This document shows, piece after piece, positions 1 to 6,041 of a stretch of DNA of 17,354 nucleotides. This DNA comes from a bacterium UBA6115 (GTDB lineage Bacteria; Bacillota_A; Clostridia; Christensenellales; Aristaeellaceae). A program made the translations under genes and the position numbers. Numbering within the stretch: position 1 is the stretch's first letter; each line of letters begins with the position of its first letter. The notes under the pieces are model-generated. The model was not told the DNA's origin and searched no databases. It saw only the letters and a program-made list of their open reading frames with translations. The stretch is from NCBI GenBank assembly GCA_002428405.1, contig DIWD01000044.1, forward strand, positions 1-17,354, written 5' to 3'.

Positions 1-135
1 GGCCTGGCGGTGCTGACCGCCCTGATGACAAGGATAGACATTGATTCAATGGCGGTCACCGCCCGCAACAACACCGATGGATACCTGTACGCGCTGGCGA
101 GGAAACAGGGGGAGCCGGCATCCCAGGACATATAA
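1..135 (+). CDS. C-terminal fragment of an unidentified protein (possibly Ppx/GppA phosphatase family)
   Basis: Frame 1 is open from the window edge and gives 44 residues ending at a TAA at 133-135. The readable end includes LTALMTRIDIDSMAVTARNN followed by DGYLYAL. The pattern of a helix, then a short strand with a Val-Thr-Ala-Arg-Asn-Asn turn, then Gly-Tyr-Leu, resembles the C-terminal end of short exopolyphosphatase (Ppx/GppA) proteins. That is a resemblance from memory over a very short stretch, so the family is a guess. The start and most of the gene lie outside the window. The next gene starts 84 bp downstream on the same strand with its own strong ribosome binding site. Confidence 0.5.
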   Translation, partial: GLAVLTALMTRIDIDSMAVTARNNTDGYLYALARKQGEPASQDI

Positions 136-185
136 TATTCATACCGGTGTCAATAAAAGGACACATATTTTGTCTATTCTGTTCT

Positions 186-201
186 TGAGGGCATTCCCTC
201 A
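186..201 (+). other. small hairpin just upstream of a ribosome binding site
   Basis: TGAGGG (186-191) and CCCTCA (196-201) form a perfect 6-bp stem with a CATT loop. It ends four bases before the AAAAGGAGG ribosome binding site of the ferritin-like gene. It has no T-run, so it is not a canonical terminator. It could stabilise the leader, tune translation, or be a protein-binding palindrome. Confidence 0.4.
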
Positions 202-219
202 GTAAAAGGAGGAAGGAAC

Positions 220-915
220 ATGAAACGCACATTACTGGCAATCCTTGTGTTGGCCGTGATGCTCACCTTGTCCCTGCCTTTCGCGAAAGCGGAGGAAACA
301 CCGGCAGAAAGCGGCCTGACTGCCGCGCTTAACCAGGCTATGCAGGATGAGCAGGATATCCGGGGTTTCTATGAAGACGTGTTGAATACCTACCCCAACG
401 CCCGGCCCTTTGTAAGCCTTCTGCGCTCCGAAATGGCACACATCAAACTGCTGGAGCGCGTGGCCAAAAACAATGGCATCGCCCTGTCGGTGACGCCAAA
501 GGATATCGCGGTGCCCGCGACAATGGAGGAAACGCTCGCCCTGGCCGCGCAGCTGGAGCAGGATGACATCGGGCTGTATGAACAACTGCTCACGGACACC
601 ACCCTGCCTCAGGGCAGTGTCCAAGCCTTCCAGCTGCTGAAAAAGGCCTCCGAGCGTCACCTGAGCGCGCTGCAACGGGTCAGCGGAAGCGAAGGCCTCG
701 GACGCGGCAATCCGGGGAATGCCTGGATGAACGGCAACGCGGCGGACGGGAAAGAAGGATCCACAGATAGCAAAAATGCTCAGCAGCCGCGCTTTGGCCG
801 GGGTTTCCGCCGTGACAGCAATCCCCGGCAGTTCTTCAGGTTCAACAGGCACATGAGGAATCGGATGCAGGAAGCGGCCCCCCGTTGTCCCTGTGAAAAC
901 TGCCCCAGGAGATAA
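220..915 (+). CDS. exported ferritin-like (DUF2202-type) protein with Cys-cluster tail
   Basis: A 231-residue protein. It begins with a signal peptide (MKRT, hydrophobic stretch to about residue 20, probable cleavage after AKA at 22-24). Residues about 33-155 look like a four-helix ferritin-like domain of the DUF2202 type: an acidic first helix (DEQD at 43-46), an E71-M-A-H74 motif, a third helix with E113, and E145-R-H147. Such Glu/His sets usually bind a di-metal centre in ferritin-like proteins. The tail from about 156 is low in complexity, first Gly/Asn-rich, then Arg/Phe-rich (RFGRGFRRDS), and ends in a C223-P-C225-E-N-C228 cluster. The ATG follows AAAAGGAGGAAGGAAC, so the start is secure. 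A hairpin follows the stop. The role, perhaps extracytoplasmic metal binding or oxidation, is inference from the fold. The Cys tail is not part of the usual domain. Confidence 0.72.
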   Translation: MKRTLLAILVLAVMLTLSLPFAKAEETPAESGLTAALNQAMQDEQDIRGFYEDVLNTYPNARPFVSLLRSEMAHIKLLERVAKNNGIALSVTPKDIAVPATMEETLALAAQLEQDDIGLYEQLLTDTTLPQGSVQAFQLLKKASERHLSALQRVSGSEGLGRGNPGNAWMNGNAADGKEGSTDSKNAQQPRFGRGFRRDSNPRQFFRFNRHMRNRMQEAAPRCPCENCPRR

Positions 916-927
916 ACAGGTCTGACA

Positions 928-962
928 GGAAGGACCGCCCCGGGCGCTGGGGCGATCCTTCC
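928..962. terminator. bidirectional hairpin between convergent genes
   Basis: A 14-bp stem (928-941 with 949-962) with one C-A mismatch on the plus strand, which becomes a G-U pair on the minus strand. The loop is 7 nt. It lies between the stop codons of the convergent ferritin-like and GNAT genes. The flanking T tracts are weak, so the terminator assignment rests mostly on the stem and its position. Confidence 0.6.
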
Positions 963-984
963 AACTTTATCAGGCGAATTCCGC

Positions 985-1461
985 TTATGCCCGCTCTTCC
1001 AAACGCGCTTCGGAGGAGAGGTCATCCTCCCGGTCATCAGGGCTGGACGCGCCCAGGCGCTTGAGGTAGAAATACTCAGAAAAGCCAAACTCCGGGGCGT
1101 CGTAGCTGCCCACTTTCTCATAACCCAGCGTGGGATAAAAATCCTTTCCCTGCCAGGAAAAGGTGTCCAGGCGGATGAGCAGCGCGCCGCGCCGCCGCGC
1201 CTCCTTCTCCACCTCCAGCATCAGCAGGGTGCCCAGTTTGTGATGCCGATAGTCCTTATCGACATATACTGTATCCACATACAGGATTCCAAAGGGGGTC
1301 ATGGAGCCGGTCGCGCCTGCGATCAGCTTTTCCCCGTCGCGGATGCCGATGCGCAGTTCGTGCGAAACAGGGTTGGGAAACAGCTCACTGTCATATTCTT
1401 CCAGTCTTTTTGCCAGCTCGGCCGCTTCCTTGCGGTCAAGACCTGTGATCTGAAACTCCAT
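985..1461 (-). CDS. GNAT family N-acetyltransferase
   Basis: A 158-residue protein starting at the ATG whose codon is 1459-1461 (MEFQITGLDR). A longer frame runs upstream to 1602, but its added residues look non-coding, and AGGGGGG lies just 5' of the chosen ATG. The fold reads as a GNAT domain: an N-terminal helix (about 8-23), a central strand pair (ILYVDTVYVDKDYR), the acetyl-CoA binding motif A around R72-H-H-K-L-G77, and motif B with FYPTLGYEKVG at 108-118. The canonical Q/R-x-x-G-x-G/A loop has Lys instead of the first Gly. The last 20 or so residues are charged and probably disordered. It would transfer an acetyl group from acetyl-CoA to an amine, but the substrate cannot be read from the sequence. 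It is a monocistronic minus-strand gene sharing a terminator region with the ferritin-like gene. Confidence 0.8.
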   Translation of the reverse strand: MEFQITGLDRKEAAELAKRLEEYDSELFPNPVSHELRIGIRDGEKLIAGATGSMTPFGILYVDTVYVDKDYRHHKLGTLLMLEVEKEARRRGALLIRLDTFSWQGKDFYPTLGYEKVGSYDAPEFGFSEYFYLKRLGASSPDDREDDLSSEARLEERA

Positions 1462-1501
1462 AAACCCCCCTGAGGGCGTTTTCTTTATACAAGCCGAACA
1501 A

Positions 1502-1538
1502 ATGGATGCGTTGGAACGCCGGGCAGTTTGGCATCCAT
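1502..1538 (-). other. inverted repeat in the leader of the acetyltransferase gene
   Basis: ATGGATGC (1502-1509) and GCATCCAT (1531-1538) are perfect 8-bp inverted arms with 21 bases between. On the minus strand this would fold into a stem-loop about 40 nt upstream of the acetyltransferase start. It may be a leader structure or an operator. No T-run follows it, and the gene's own promoter was not identified with confidence. Confidence 0.4.
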
Positions 1539-1674
1539 CCGTGAGAAAGGATATAAATGCCCCGCACGGCCGCATCATAGCACCGCATTCCAGGCCGGTC
1601 AACGCTGCCAGCCGCTTTTTTCAAAACGGAAATCGTCCCTTTTTCATCCGCACGATACACTTGCCGGATTTGCG

Positions 1675-1703
1675 TTGACAGGGTTCCGCTTCCCTCCTAT
1701 ACT
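1675..1703 (+). promoter_or_regulatory. sigma-A promoter of the HTH/sigma-like gene pair
   Basis: TTGACA at 1675-1680, a 17-bp spacer, and TATACT at 1698-1703. The -35 is perfect and the -10 matches five of six positions. Transcription would start near 1710, about 36 nt before the ATG at 1746. Confidence 0.8.
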
Positions 1704-1714
1704 CCAAAATATAT

Positions 1715-1728
1715 AGAACACTTGTTCT
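1715..1728. promoter_or_regulatory. LexA-like palindromic operator at the transcription start
   Basis: AGAACACTTGTTCT is a 14-bp palindrome with 6-bp arms and a CT centre, located about 5-18 bases after the predicted start point. The core GAAC-N4-GTTC matches the Gram-positive LexA (DinR) box framework CGAACRNRYGTTYC apart from the outer bases and one inner base. It could alternatively be the autoregulatory site of the HTH protein encoded just downstream. Its position suits a repressor. Confidence 0.5.
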
Positions 1729-1745
1729 TATTTAGGAGAGGAAAG

Positions 1746-1937
1746 ATGTTGGAGGAACTGCAGGAGCTCAGGGCGCTGCTCAACCTCGCCGGCATCAGCC
1801 GAAAGGAGGCGGCGCGAAAGCTGTTCATGAGCTACAGCGCGCTGAACCGGAAGCTGCGCGGCGAAATCAGCATGACGCAGGAAGAGAGGAAGTCCCTGCG
1901 CGCCTTGGCAGAAGAGAGAAAGGGCCCAGCAGCTTGA
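1746..1937 (+). CDS. small helix-turn-helix DNA-binding protein
   Basis: 63 residues from the ATG at 1746, which follows AGGAGAGGAAAG. A TTG further upstream at 1722 is in frame but overlaps the operator and lacks a ribosome binding site. Residues about 17-39 (ISRKEAARKLFMSYSALNRK) read as a helix-turn-helix of the Cro/XRE type: the Lys-Glu-Ala-Ala-Arg-Lys-Leu first helix, a turn, then a recognition helix with Ser-Ala-Leu-Asn-Arg-Lys-Leu. There is no further domain. The gene overlaps the following sigma-like gene by 3 bases, so the two are probably translated together. It resembles small regulators in prophages and integrative elements. The target is unknown, but the palindrome at 1715-1728 is the obvious candidate. 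Confidence 0.7.
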   Translation: MLEELQELRALLNLAGISRKEAARKLFMSYSALNRKLRGEISMTQEERKSLRALAEERKGPAA

Positions 1938-2308
1938 ACGCGAGGGAAACGCTGGAAAGCTACGGCGAGCTTGCCAACAAGCTGGACAGTTTCCAGCACG
2001 AACTGGCGCTGTGCCTTTGCCACGCGGCAAAGGGCACGCAGGGCGTTGAACGCTGGCAGCGCCGCGTAAAAGCCCTTCAATCGGATATCCGGAAGCACCG
2101 CCGGCTCTGCCAAAGGCGTTCCGGGGAGATCGAGCAGCTGCTGATGACGCTGCCGGATGAAACCATGCGCAAGGTACTCGCCCTGCGCTACCTGAGCCTG
2201 CTTCCCTATGGGGAGATCAGCGAGGTCCTCCATTTCTCACTGCGGCATATCTACCGCATCCACCATCAGGCCGCCGCGCGCCTGCAGGCAATGATGAATG
2301 AGGTATAA
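1934..2308 (+). CDS. sigma-70 region 4-like phage-type regulator (DUF1492-like)
   Basis: 124 residues from a TTG at 1934 whose last two bases belong to the TGA stop of the upstream HTH gene. AGAAAGGG lies about 12 bases before it. The N-terminal half (about 4-70) is a long, charged, likely coiled-coil helix pair (WQRRVKALQSDIRKHRRLCQ). Residues about 74-121 look like sigma factor region 4: LPDETMRKVLALRYLSLLPY followed by a helix-turn-helix (GEISEVLHFSLRHIYRIHHQ). This layout is typical of DUF1492/ArpU-like regulators of Gram-positive phages and conjugative elements, which often act on late or transfer genes. No phage structural or integrase genes are visible, so this is either a remnant or a domesticated regulator pair. 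An ATG start is not available without losing most of the protein. Confidence 0.65.
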   Translation: MNARETLESYGELANKLDSFQHELALCLCHAAKGTQGVERWQRRVKALQSDIRKHRRLCQRRSGEIEQLLMTLPDETMRKVLALRYLSLLPYGEISEVLHFSLRHIYRIHHQAAARLQAMMNEV

Positions 2309-2460
2309 ACAAAGCGGTTTTTACTGCCTCATCACTTGAGCTCTCATTTCACAATGTTTGGTTTGTTTCACCATAATGGAAGCTTGTCAATTTTCATATT
2401 GCCGGTCATCAGGCTCCGTGATTCAGTAAGATCTCCCTTCACCTTCACCCATCACAGTCA

Positions 2461-2484
2461 GAGGCGAACATTGCCTCCCTTTTT
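2461..2484 (+). terminator. weak candidate terminator after the regulator pair
   Basis: GAGGC (2461-2465) and GCCTC (2473-2477) pair around a short loop, extendable by one more pair past a mismatch. CC and five T residues (2480-2484) follow. The stem is short and the site is about 150 bp after the upstream stop codon, so the call is tentative. Confidence 0.4.
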
Positions 2485-2539
2485 GCATACAACAGTCCTC
2501 CGGGCATAGCCACGCCTTTTTTGCAAACCTCATTTGCGA

Positions 2540-2545
2540 TATAAT
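2540..2545 (+). promoter_or_regulatory. -10 element of the histidine kinase gene
   Basis: TATAAT at 2540-2545 would start transcription near 2552, about 20 nt before the GTG start, with AAAGGCGG between as ribosome binding site. The base run at the -35 position (2517-2522) is all T and not a good -35, so the promoter may need an activator. A CTTTTTGCA-like T-rich element occurs twice upstream (near 2479 and 2515). Confidence 0.5.
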
Positions 2546-2571
2546 GCATCTGGTGAAAGGCGGCGGTATCG

Positions 2572-4092
2572 GTGGAAAAAGCAAAAACCAGGAGCTCAGA
2601 TAGTATTATCCGTCAAGTTCTGATCATGATCATGCTCATTGCCGTCTCAACAGGCGTCGGTTTGCTTTTCAGGCATATTGGGTTTCATGAAGTGAATATC
2701 GTTATCATATATCTGCTGTCAGTGCTGCTGACCGCGCGTTTTACACAGGGTTATCTGTACGGCATCATAGCTTCCCTTGCCGCGACGATGATATTCAATT
2801 TCATTTTCACAGAGCCTTATTATACGCTCTCTGTCAACGATCCATCCTACTTCATCACCTTTTCAGTCATGACCATCACCGCGATCACCACCTGCGCTCT
2901 GACATCAAAGGAAAAGCAAAGCGCGCTTGACGCGCTTGAAAGGGAATCGGAAACAAACGCGCTTTACCGTCTCACAAAGCAGTTGAATGATGCCGCGAAC
3001 ATCTATGAGATGGCAAGCACCGCGGTCAATGCCGTCAGCGAGGCGATTGGCTGCCATACCGGGGTCTTATGCTTCAGTGAGGATGAACAGCCTGAAAACA
3101 TTTATATCCATCCAAGTGACAGCACACAAGTCCTCTTCGGGCGGGATGAAACGGAGGGGCTAAAACAGCGCATTATGCATTCATCTTATATTCAGGGGGA
3201 CAAATACGTCGACTGGTCAATCCACGGACACGACAAAATGCTGGGCGTCCTTCGAATCCCCAGGAATACTGTGCTGACCGAGTCAAAGAAACAATTGCTC
3301 AATTCAATGATCGAGAGCTCTGCGCTGGCGATGGACAGGCTGCGCAGTGTTCAGGCCCGTATAAAGTCCACAGAAGGGGCGGCACAGGAACGTTACCGCG
3401 GCAATCTTCTGCGCGCGATTTCACATGATCTGCGAACGCCGCTGGCCGCAATCATGGGCACAGCGGAAATGCTGAAAGGCATGACCGAACCGGACGATCC
3501 CCGGCACGCACTCGCGGAAGACATCTATAAGGAATCAGTCTGGCTGCTTTCATTGGTAAAGAACATCCTGAACCTGACGCGCCTGCAGGATGGCGCGCTG
3601 CCGCTATCCAGACAGATGGTCCCTGTGGAAGAAGTCATCGGCGGCGCAGTCAACCATGTGGTTCGACTGTCCGGCCGCGAGATCGATGTTGACATGCCTG
3701 ACCAGATCCTGTTCATATGGATGGATCCCGTGCTGATTGAGCAAGTGCTTGTCAATCTCCTGGACAACGCGGTCAAGCACACAGCTCCCCGGGATGAAAT
3801 CAGGGTATCCGCGCGGCGTGACGGCGGGAATCAGATGGCTGTCATCACGGTATCTGACCGCGGCTCAGGAATCCTGAAAGATGATCTTCCAAATATCTTC
3901 CAAATGTTTTATTTCGCTTCAGCAAGGCAGGCTGACGCCGCCCGGGGCGTAGGCCTTGGATTAACAATCTGCAAGGCGATCGTTGAAGCGCACGGCGGCT
4001 GGATTGAAGCGAGAAACCGTCAGGATGGTCATGGAGCGGAGTTCATATTCTCACTCCCAATGGAGGATCCACATGACACAGAAGCGAAGTGA
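2572..4092 (+). CDS. short KdpD-like sensor histidine kinase (DUF4118-GAF-HisKA-HATPase)
   Basis: 506 residues from a GTG. Residues about 13-112 form the four-span DUF4118 membrane domain characteristic of KdpD. About 130-260 is GAF-like. The dimerisation/phosphoacceptor helix has the H-box AISHDLRTPLAAIMG with His285. The ATPase domain carries the N-box NLLDNAVKH (Asn399), DRGSGI (429-434) and GVGLGL (459-464). E. coli KdpD is about 900 residues and begins with a cytoplasmic KdpD domain plus a Usp domain that sense the K+/c-di-AMP state. Both are absent here, and the protein begins directly at the membrane domain. The kinase overlaps the response-regulator gene by 20 bp and is followed by K+ transporter genes, so sensing K+ limitation or osmotic stress is the likely role. 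The stimulus itself cannot be read from the sequence. Confidence 0.85.
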   Translation: MEKAKTRSSDSIIRQVLIMIMLIAVSTGVGLLFRHIGFHEVNIVIIYLLSVLLTARFTQGYLYGIIASLAATMIFNFIFTEPYYTLSVNDPSYFITFSVMTITAITTCALTSKEKQSALDALERESETNALYRLTKQLNDAANIYEMASTAVNAVSEAIGCHTGVLCFSEDEQPENIYIHPSDSTQVLFGRDETEGLKQRIMHSSYIQGDKYVDWSIHGHDKMLGVLRIPRNTVLTESKKQLLNSMIESSALAMDRLRSVQARIKSTEGAAQERYRGNLLRAISHDLRTPLAAIMGTAEMLKGMTEPDDPRHALAEDIYKESVWLLSLVKNILNLTRLQDGALPLSRQMVPVEEVIGGAVNHVVRLSGREIDVDMPDQILFIWMDPVLIEQVLVNLLDNAVKHTAPRDEIRVSARRDGGNQMAVITVSDRGSGILKDDLPNIFQMFYFASARQADAARGVGLGLTICKAIVEAHGGWIEARNRQDGHGAEFIFSLPMEDPHDTEAK

Positions 4093-4774
4093 GCTCATCC
4101 TGGTCGTCGAGGACGACGCAAAGATCAATCACTTCATCTGCTATGCGCTCAAGCAGGATGGTTTCAATGTCCTGGCATCAGACAACGCGCAGGACGCATT
4201 ATCATTGCTCGTCTTCCAGCCGGTTGACCTGATGCTCCTTGACCTTGGCCTTCCTGACTTCGACGGTATGGACGTGATCAGGAAAGTCCGGGAATGGTCG
4301 GAACTGCCAATTATTGTTGTTTCCGCGCGCGATCAGGACCGTGAAAAGGTCGCGGCTTTGGACGCCGGCGCTGACGATTACCTGCCCAAGCCTTTTTCCG
4401 CGGCCGAACTGATGGCGCGCATACGCGTCGCCCTCCGGCACCTGTACAAGGAAAACCCAAGCAAATGGCAGGCAAGCGTTGAAGTTGGCGAATTAAGGAT
4501 CGACTTTGACAAACGGCTTGTTTATCTGGCAGATTCCGAAGTGCATCTGACGCCGATGGAGTACAGCCTGCTGGCAATGCTGTTCAGAAACATTGGCAAG
4601 GTACTGACGACGGGAGCGCTGATCCGGGAATTATATGGCCCAAGCTACGGAACGGATACGCAGGCGCTGCGCACGCTGATGGCAGGCCTTCGAAGAAAGG
4701 TTGAGGCAAACCCATCCAAATCCAGATATATCCTGACTGAGATCGGGATCGGATACCGGCTTGTTGATGAGTAG
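4073..4774 (+). CDS. KdpE-like OmpR-family response regulator
   Basis: 233 residues from the ATG at 4073, preceded by GGAGG at 4062-4066. Longer upstream frames lie within the kinase gene. Residues about 7-122 are a receiver domain: acidic pair E13/D14-D15, phosphoacceptor Asp57 in LLDLGLPD, Ser84 in VVSARD, and Lys106 in LPKPFSAAEL. Residues about 138-232 are a winged-helix DNA-binding domain of the OmpR/PhoB type, with LTPMEYSLLAML and the C-terminal RYILTEIGIGYRLV hairpin. KdpE in well-studied bacteria activates kdpFABC. No kdp ATPase genes are seen, while trk-type genes follow, so the regulator probably controls those. It is co-translated with the kinase because the two genes overlap by 20 bp. 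Confidence 0.88.
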   Translation: MTQKRSELILVVEDDAKINHFICYALKQDGFNVLASDNAQDALSLLVFQPVDLMLLDLGLPDFDGMDVIRKVREWSELPIIVVSARDQDREKVAALDAGADDYLPKPFSAAELMARIRVALRHLYKENPSKWQASVEVGELRIDFDKRLVYLADSEVHLTPMEYSLLAMLFRNIGKVLTTGALIRELYGPSYGTDTQALRTLMAGLRRKVEANPSKSRYILTEIGIGYRLVDE

Positions 4775-4809
4775 GCGCGTATCTTTCCCCTGTTGATTTC
4801 TTTCCGCTC

Positions 4810-4836
4810 ATTGCCGCCCTTTTTTAGGACGGCAAT
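4810..4836. other. hairpin with T-run in the loop after the response regulator
   Basis: ATTGCCG (4810-4816) pairs with CGGCAAT (4830-4836), extended by two G-C pairs past one mismatch. The loop is TTTTTTA. Because the T-run is in the loop and not after the stem, it is not a normal intrinsic terminator. A TATAAT (4839-4844) follows immediately, so it could be a regulatory element at a promoter. Confidence 0.4.
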
Positions 4837-4843
4837 AGTATAA

Positions 4844-4909
4844 TCCTCACAGCATTCACACACGGACTCCTAACCTCTCACACCATCCTCACAGCGCTTC
4901 AGCTATGAT
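4844..4909 (+). promoter_or_regulatory. phased TCACA repeats and -10 element before the TPR/trk operon
   Basis: TCACA occurs at 4847, 4856, 4878 and 4889. The last three are spaced 22 and 11 bp, one helical turn each. Two copies sit inside an identical 10-mer, TCCTCACAGC (4844-4853 and 4886-4895). A -10 element TATGAT lies at 4904-4909, and the -35 position (4881-4886, CACCAT) has no consensus and lies between two repeats. OmpR-family regulators bind direct half-sites spaced about 11 bp and commonly activate promoters with poor -35 boxes. The regulator encoded immediately upstream is the natural candidate. Confidence 0.5.
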
Positions 4910-4946
4910 GATGGTGCGTTTCTTGCACTGCAAAGGAGGTTTTCCC

Positions 4947-5339
4947 GTGAAGATGAAAGAAACTGAGGATATCAAAGAACTGCGGACATTGTGCGGCAAA
5001 GCGAAAGCATTGCTTGGCAGAGGAGAATTCACCGAGTGTGAAAAAGTGGTCTGCGAAGCGATGAGCAGGTATCCGCATATGCCGGAACCCAACAACCTGT
5101 TGGGTATCCTGCTGGAGAAGCAGGGCAACCATGTACTGGCAATGAAGCACTTCCGGGCAGCATGGGCGCTTGATCCCGCCTATCGGCCGGCAAGGCAGAA
5201 TCTGGAATACTATGGCTCATTCTTTCCCCGTGAAACAATCGCGTTTGATGAAAGTGACTGCCCGCCCGATTCACCGGCAGGCTGTTTTGAAATCAAATAC
5301 GACTCCCTTGGTGTCGGTCATGCGGTCAGGAGAAAATGA
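4947..5339 (+). CDS. small tetratricopeptide-repeat protein
   Basis: 130 residues from a GTG at 4947, seven bases after AAAGGAGG. An ATG two codons on is less well spaced. Residues about 9-42 (KELRTLCGKAKALLGRGEFT and following) and about 50-81 (NNLLGILLEKQGNHVLAMKH, ending in WALDP) are two TPR-like helix pairs. A third helix (RPARQNLEYYG) follows. The last 35 residues are acidic, then basic, with two cysteines and no clear fold. There is no signal peptide, so it is cytoplasmic. TPRs mediate protein contacts. Being first in the transporter half of the K+ module, it may contact the RCK subunits or the kinase/regulator pair, but this is inference. It is not a component of classical Trk or Ktr systems. 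Confidence 0.7.
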   Translation: MKMKETEDIKELRTLCGKAKALLGRGEFTECEKVVCEAMSRYPHMPEPNNLLGILLEKQGNHVLAMKHFRAAWALDPAYRPARQNLEYYGSFFPRETIAFDESDCPPDSPAGCFEIKYDSLGVGHAVRRK

Positions 5340-5408
5340 ACGGAAAACAGGAGGCGGAAAACGAATGGATCGCTTGCTGTTTCCGCAGACGATCAAGGAG
5401 GAGACCCG

Positions 5409-6041
5409 ATGTACTTCATCATTGCAGGATGCATGACAATCGGCGCGAGCCTTGCGCAGATCCTTTCAGAGGAAAATCATGACGTCGTGGTAATCGACAG
5501 CGATCCGAGGAATCTGGAAGCGCTGGGATCAGGGTTCAACGGCATGACGATAACAGGAATGCCCATTGATGAGGATGTTTTGCGAAACGCCGGGATCGAG
5601 CAGGCGGATGCGCTGGCCGCGGTGACAAGGGACGACAACATGAACATCATGATCGCCCAGGTCGCGCGGAATCTGTTTCACGTACCAAAGGTCATCACCA
5701 GGTTGTATTCGCCGGAGCGGGAACGAGTGTTTCGTGAAATGGGCATGACGACCGTATGCCCCACGTCCCTGGCCGTCGATCACATCAGGGAAATGCTTCT
5801 GCCCTCCCCGCCCCAGACAGTGCTCACGATCGGAGGGACAAGGATTGAGTTCCTGACAGTCCCGGCGCCCCGGCGGGCCGTCGGCAAGCCGATTTCAGCG
5901 CTGCGGGATATACGCATCCTGGGCATCATCAGGTCCGGTGCTTTCTCTTTCGTACAACCGGAGTGCGTCATCGGCCCAGGCGACCTTCTGGTAATACCGG
6001 AATATATAAAGGAAGGCAATGAAGACATATGCGCATCATAA
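5409..6041 (+). CDS. RCK/TrkA-type K+ transport regulatory subunit (first of two)
   Basis: 210 residues, ATG 5409 preceded by AAGGAGG. RCK_N (about 1-118) is a Rossmann fold: FIIAG in the first strand, VVVIDSDP as the second strand with the acidic ribose-binding position, then AAVTRDDNMN and VPKVITRLYS. RCK_C (about 135-205) follows, with the AVGKPISALRDIRILGIIRS segment and a terminal GPGDLLVIPE. The glycine loop is G7-C-M-T-I-G12 in place of GxGxxG: the middle glycine is Met. This suggests altered or lost nucleotide binding. The family gates TrkH/KtrB channels by binding ATP/ADP or NAD(H), and often c-di-AMP in Gram-positives. The gene overlaps the next RCK gene by 13 bp, so the two are translationally coupled and likely assemble together. 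Confidence 0.82.
   Translation: MYFIIAGCMTIGASLAQILSEENHDVVVIDSDPRNLEALGSGFNGMTITGMPIDEDVLRNAGIEQADALAAVTRDDNMNIMIAQVARNLFHVPKVITRLYSPERERVFREMGMTTVCPTSLAVDHIREMLLPSPPQTVLTIGGTRIEFLTVPAPRRAVGKPISALRDIRILGIIRSGAFSFVQPECVIGPGDLLVIPEYIKEGNEDICAS

Noticed and set aside
131..136. TATAAT as the -10 of the ferritin-like gene
   Set aside because: It overlaps the stop codon of the first gene and no -35-like sequence lies 16-18 bp upstream, so it is probably chance.
1462..1602. Upstream extension of the acetyltransferase frame by 47 residues
   Set aside because: The extension is Cys/Arg-rich without GNAT similarity, contains the inverted repeat at 1502-1538, and a good ribosome binding site precedes the internal ATG.
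5365..5436. 23-residue frame (MDRLLFPQTI...) with AGGAGG ten bases upstream, overlapping the first RCK gene start
   Set aside because: A leader peptide coupling translation is possible, but the sequence is not protein-like, it overlaps the RCK gene out of frame, and nothing else supports it.
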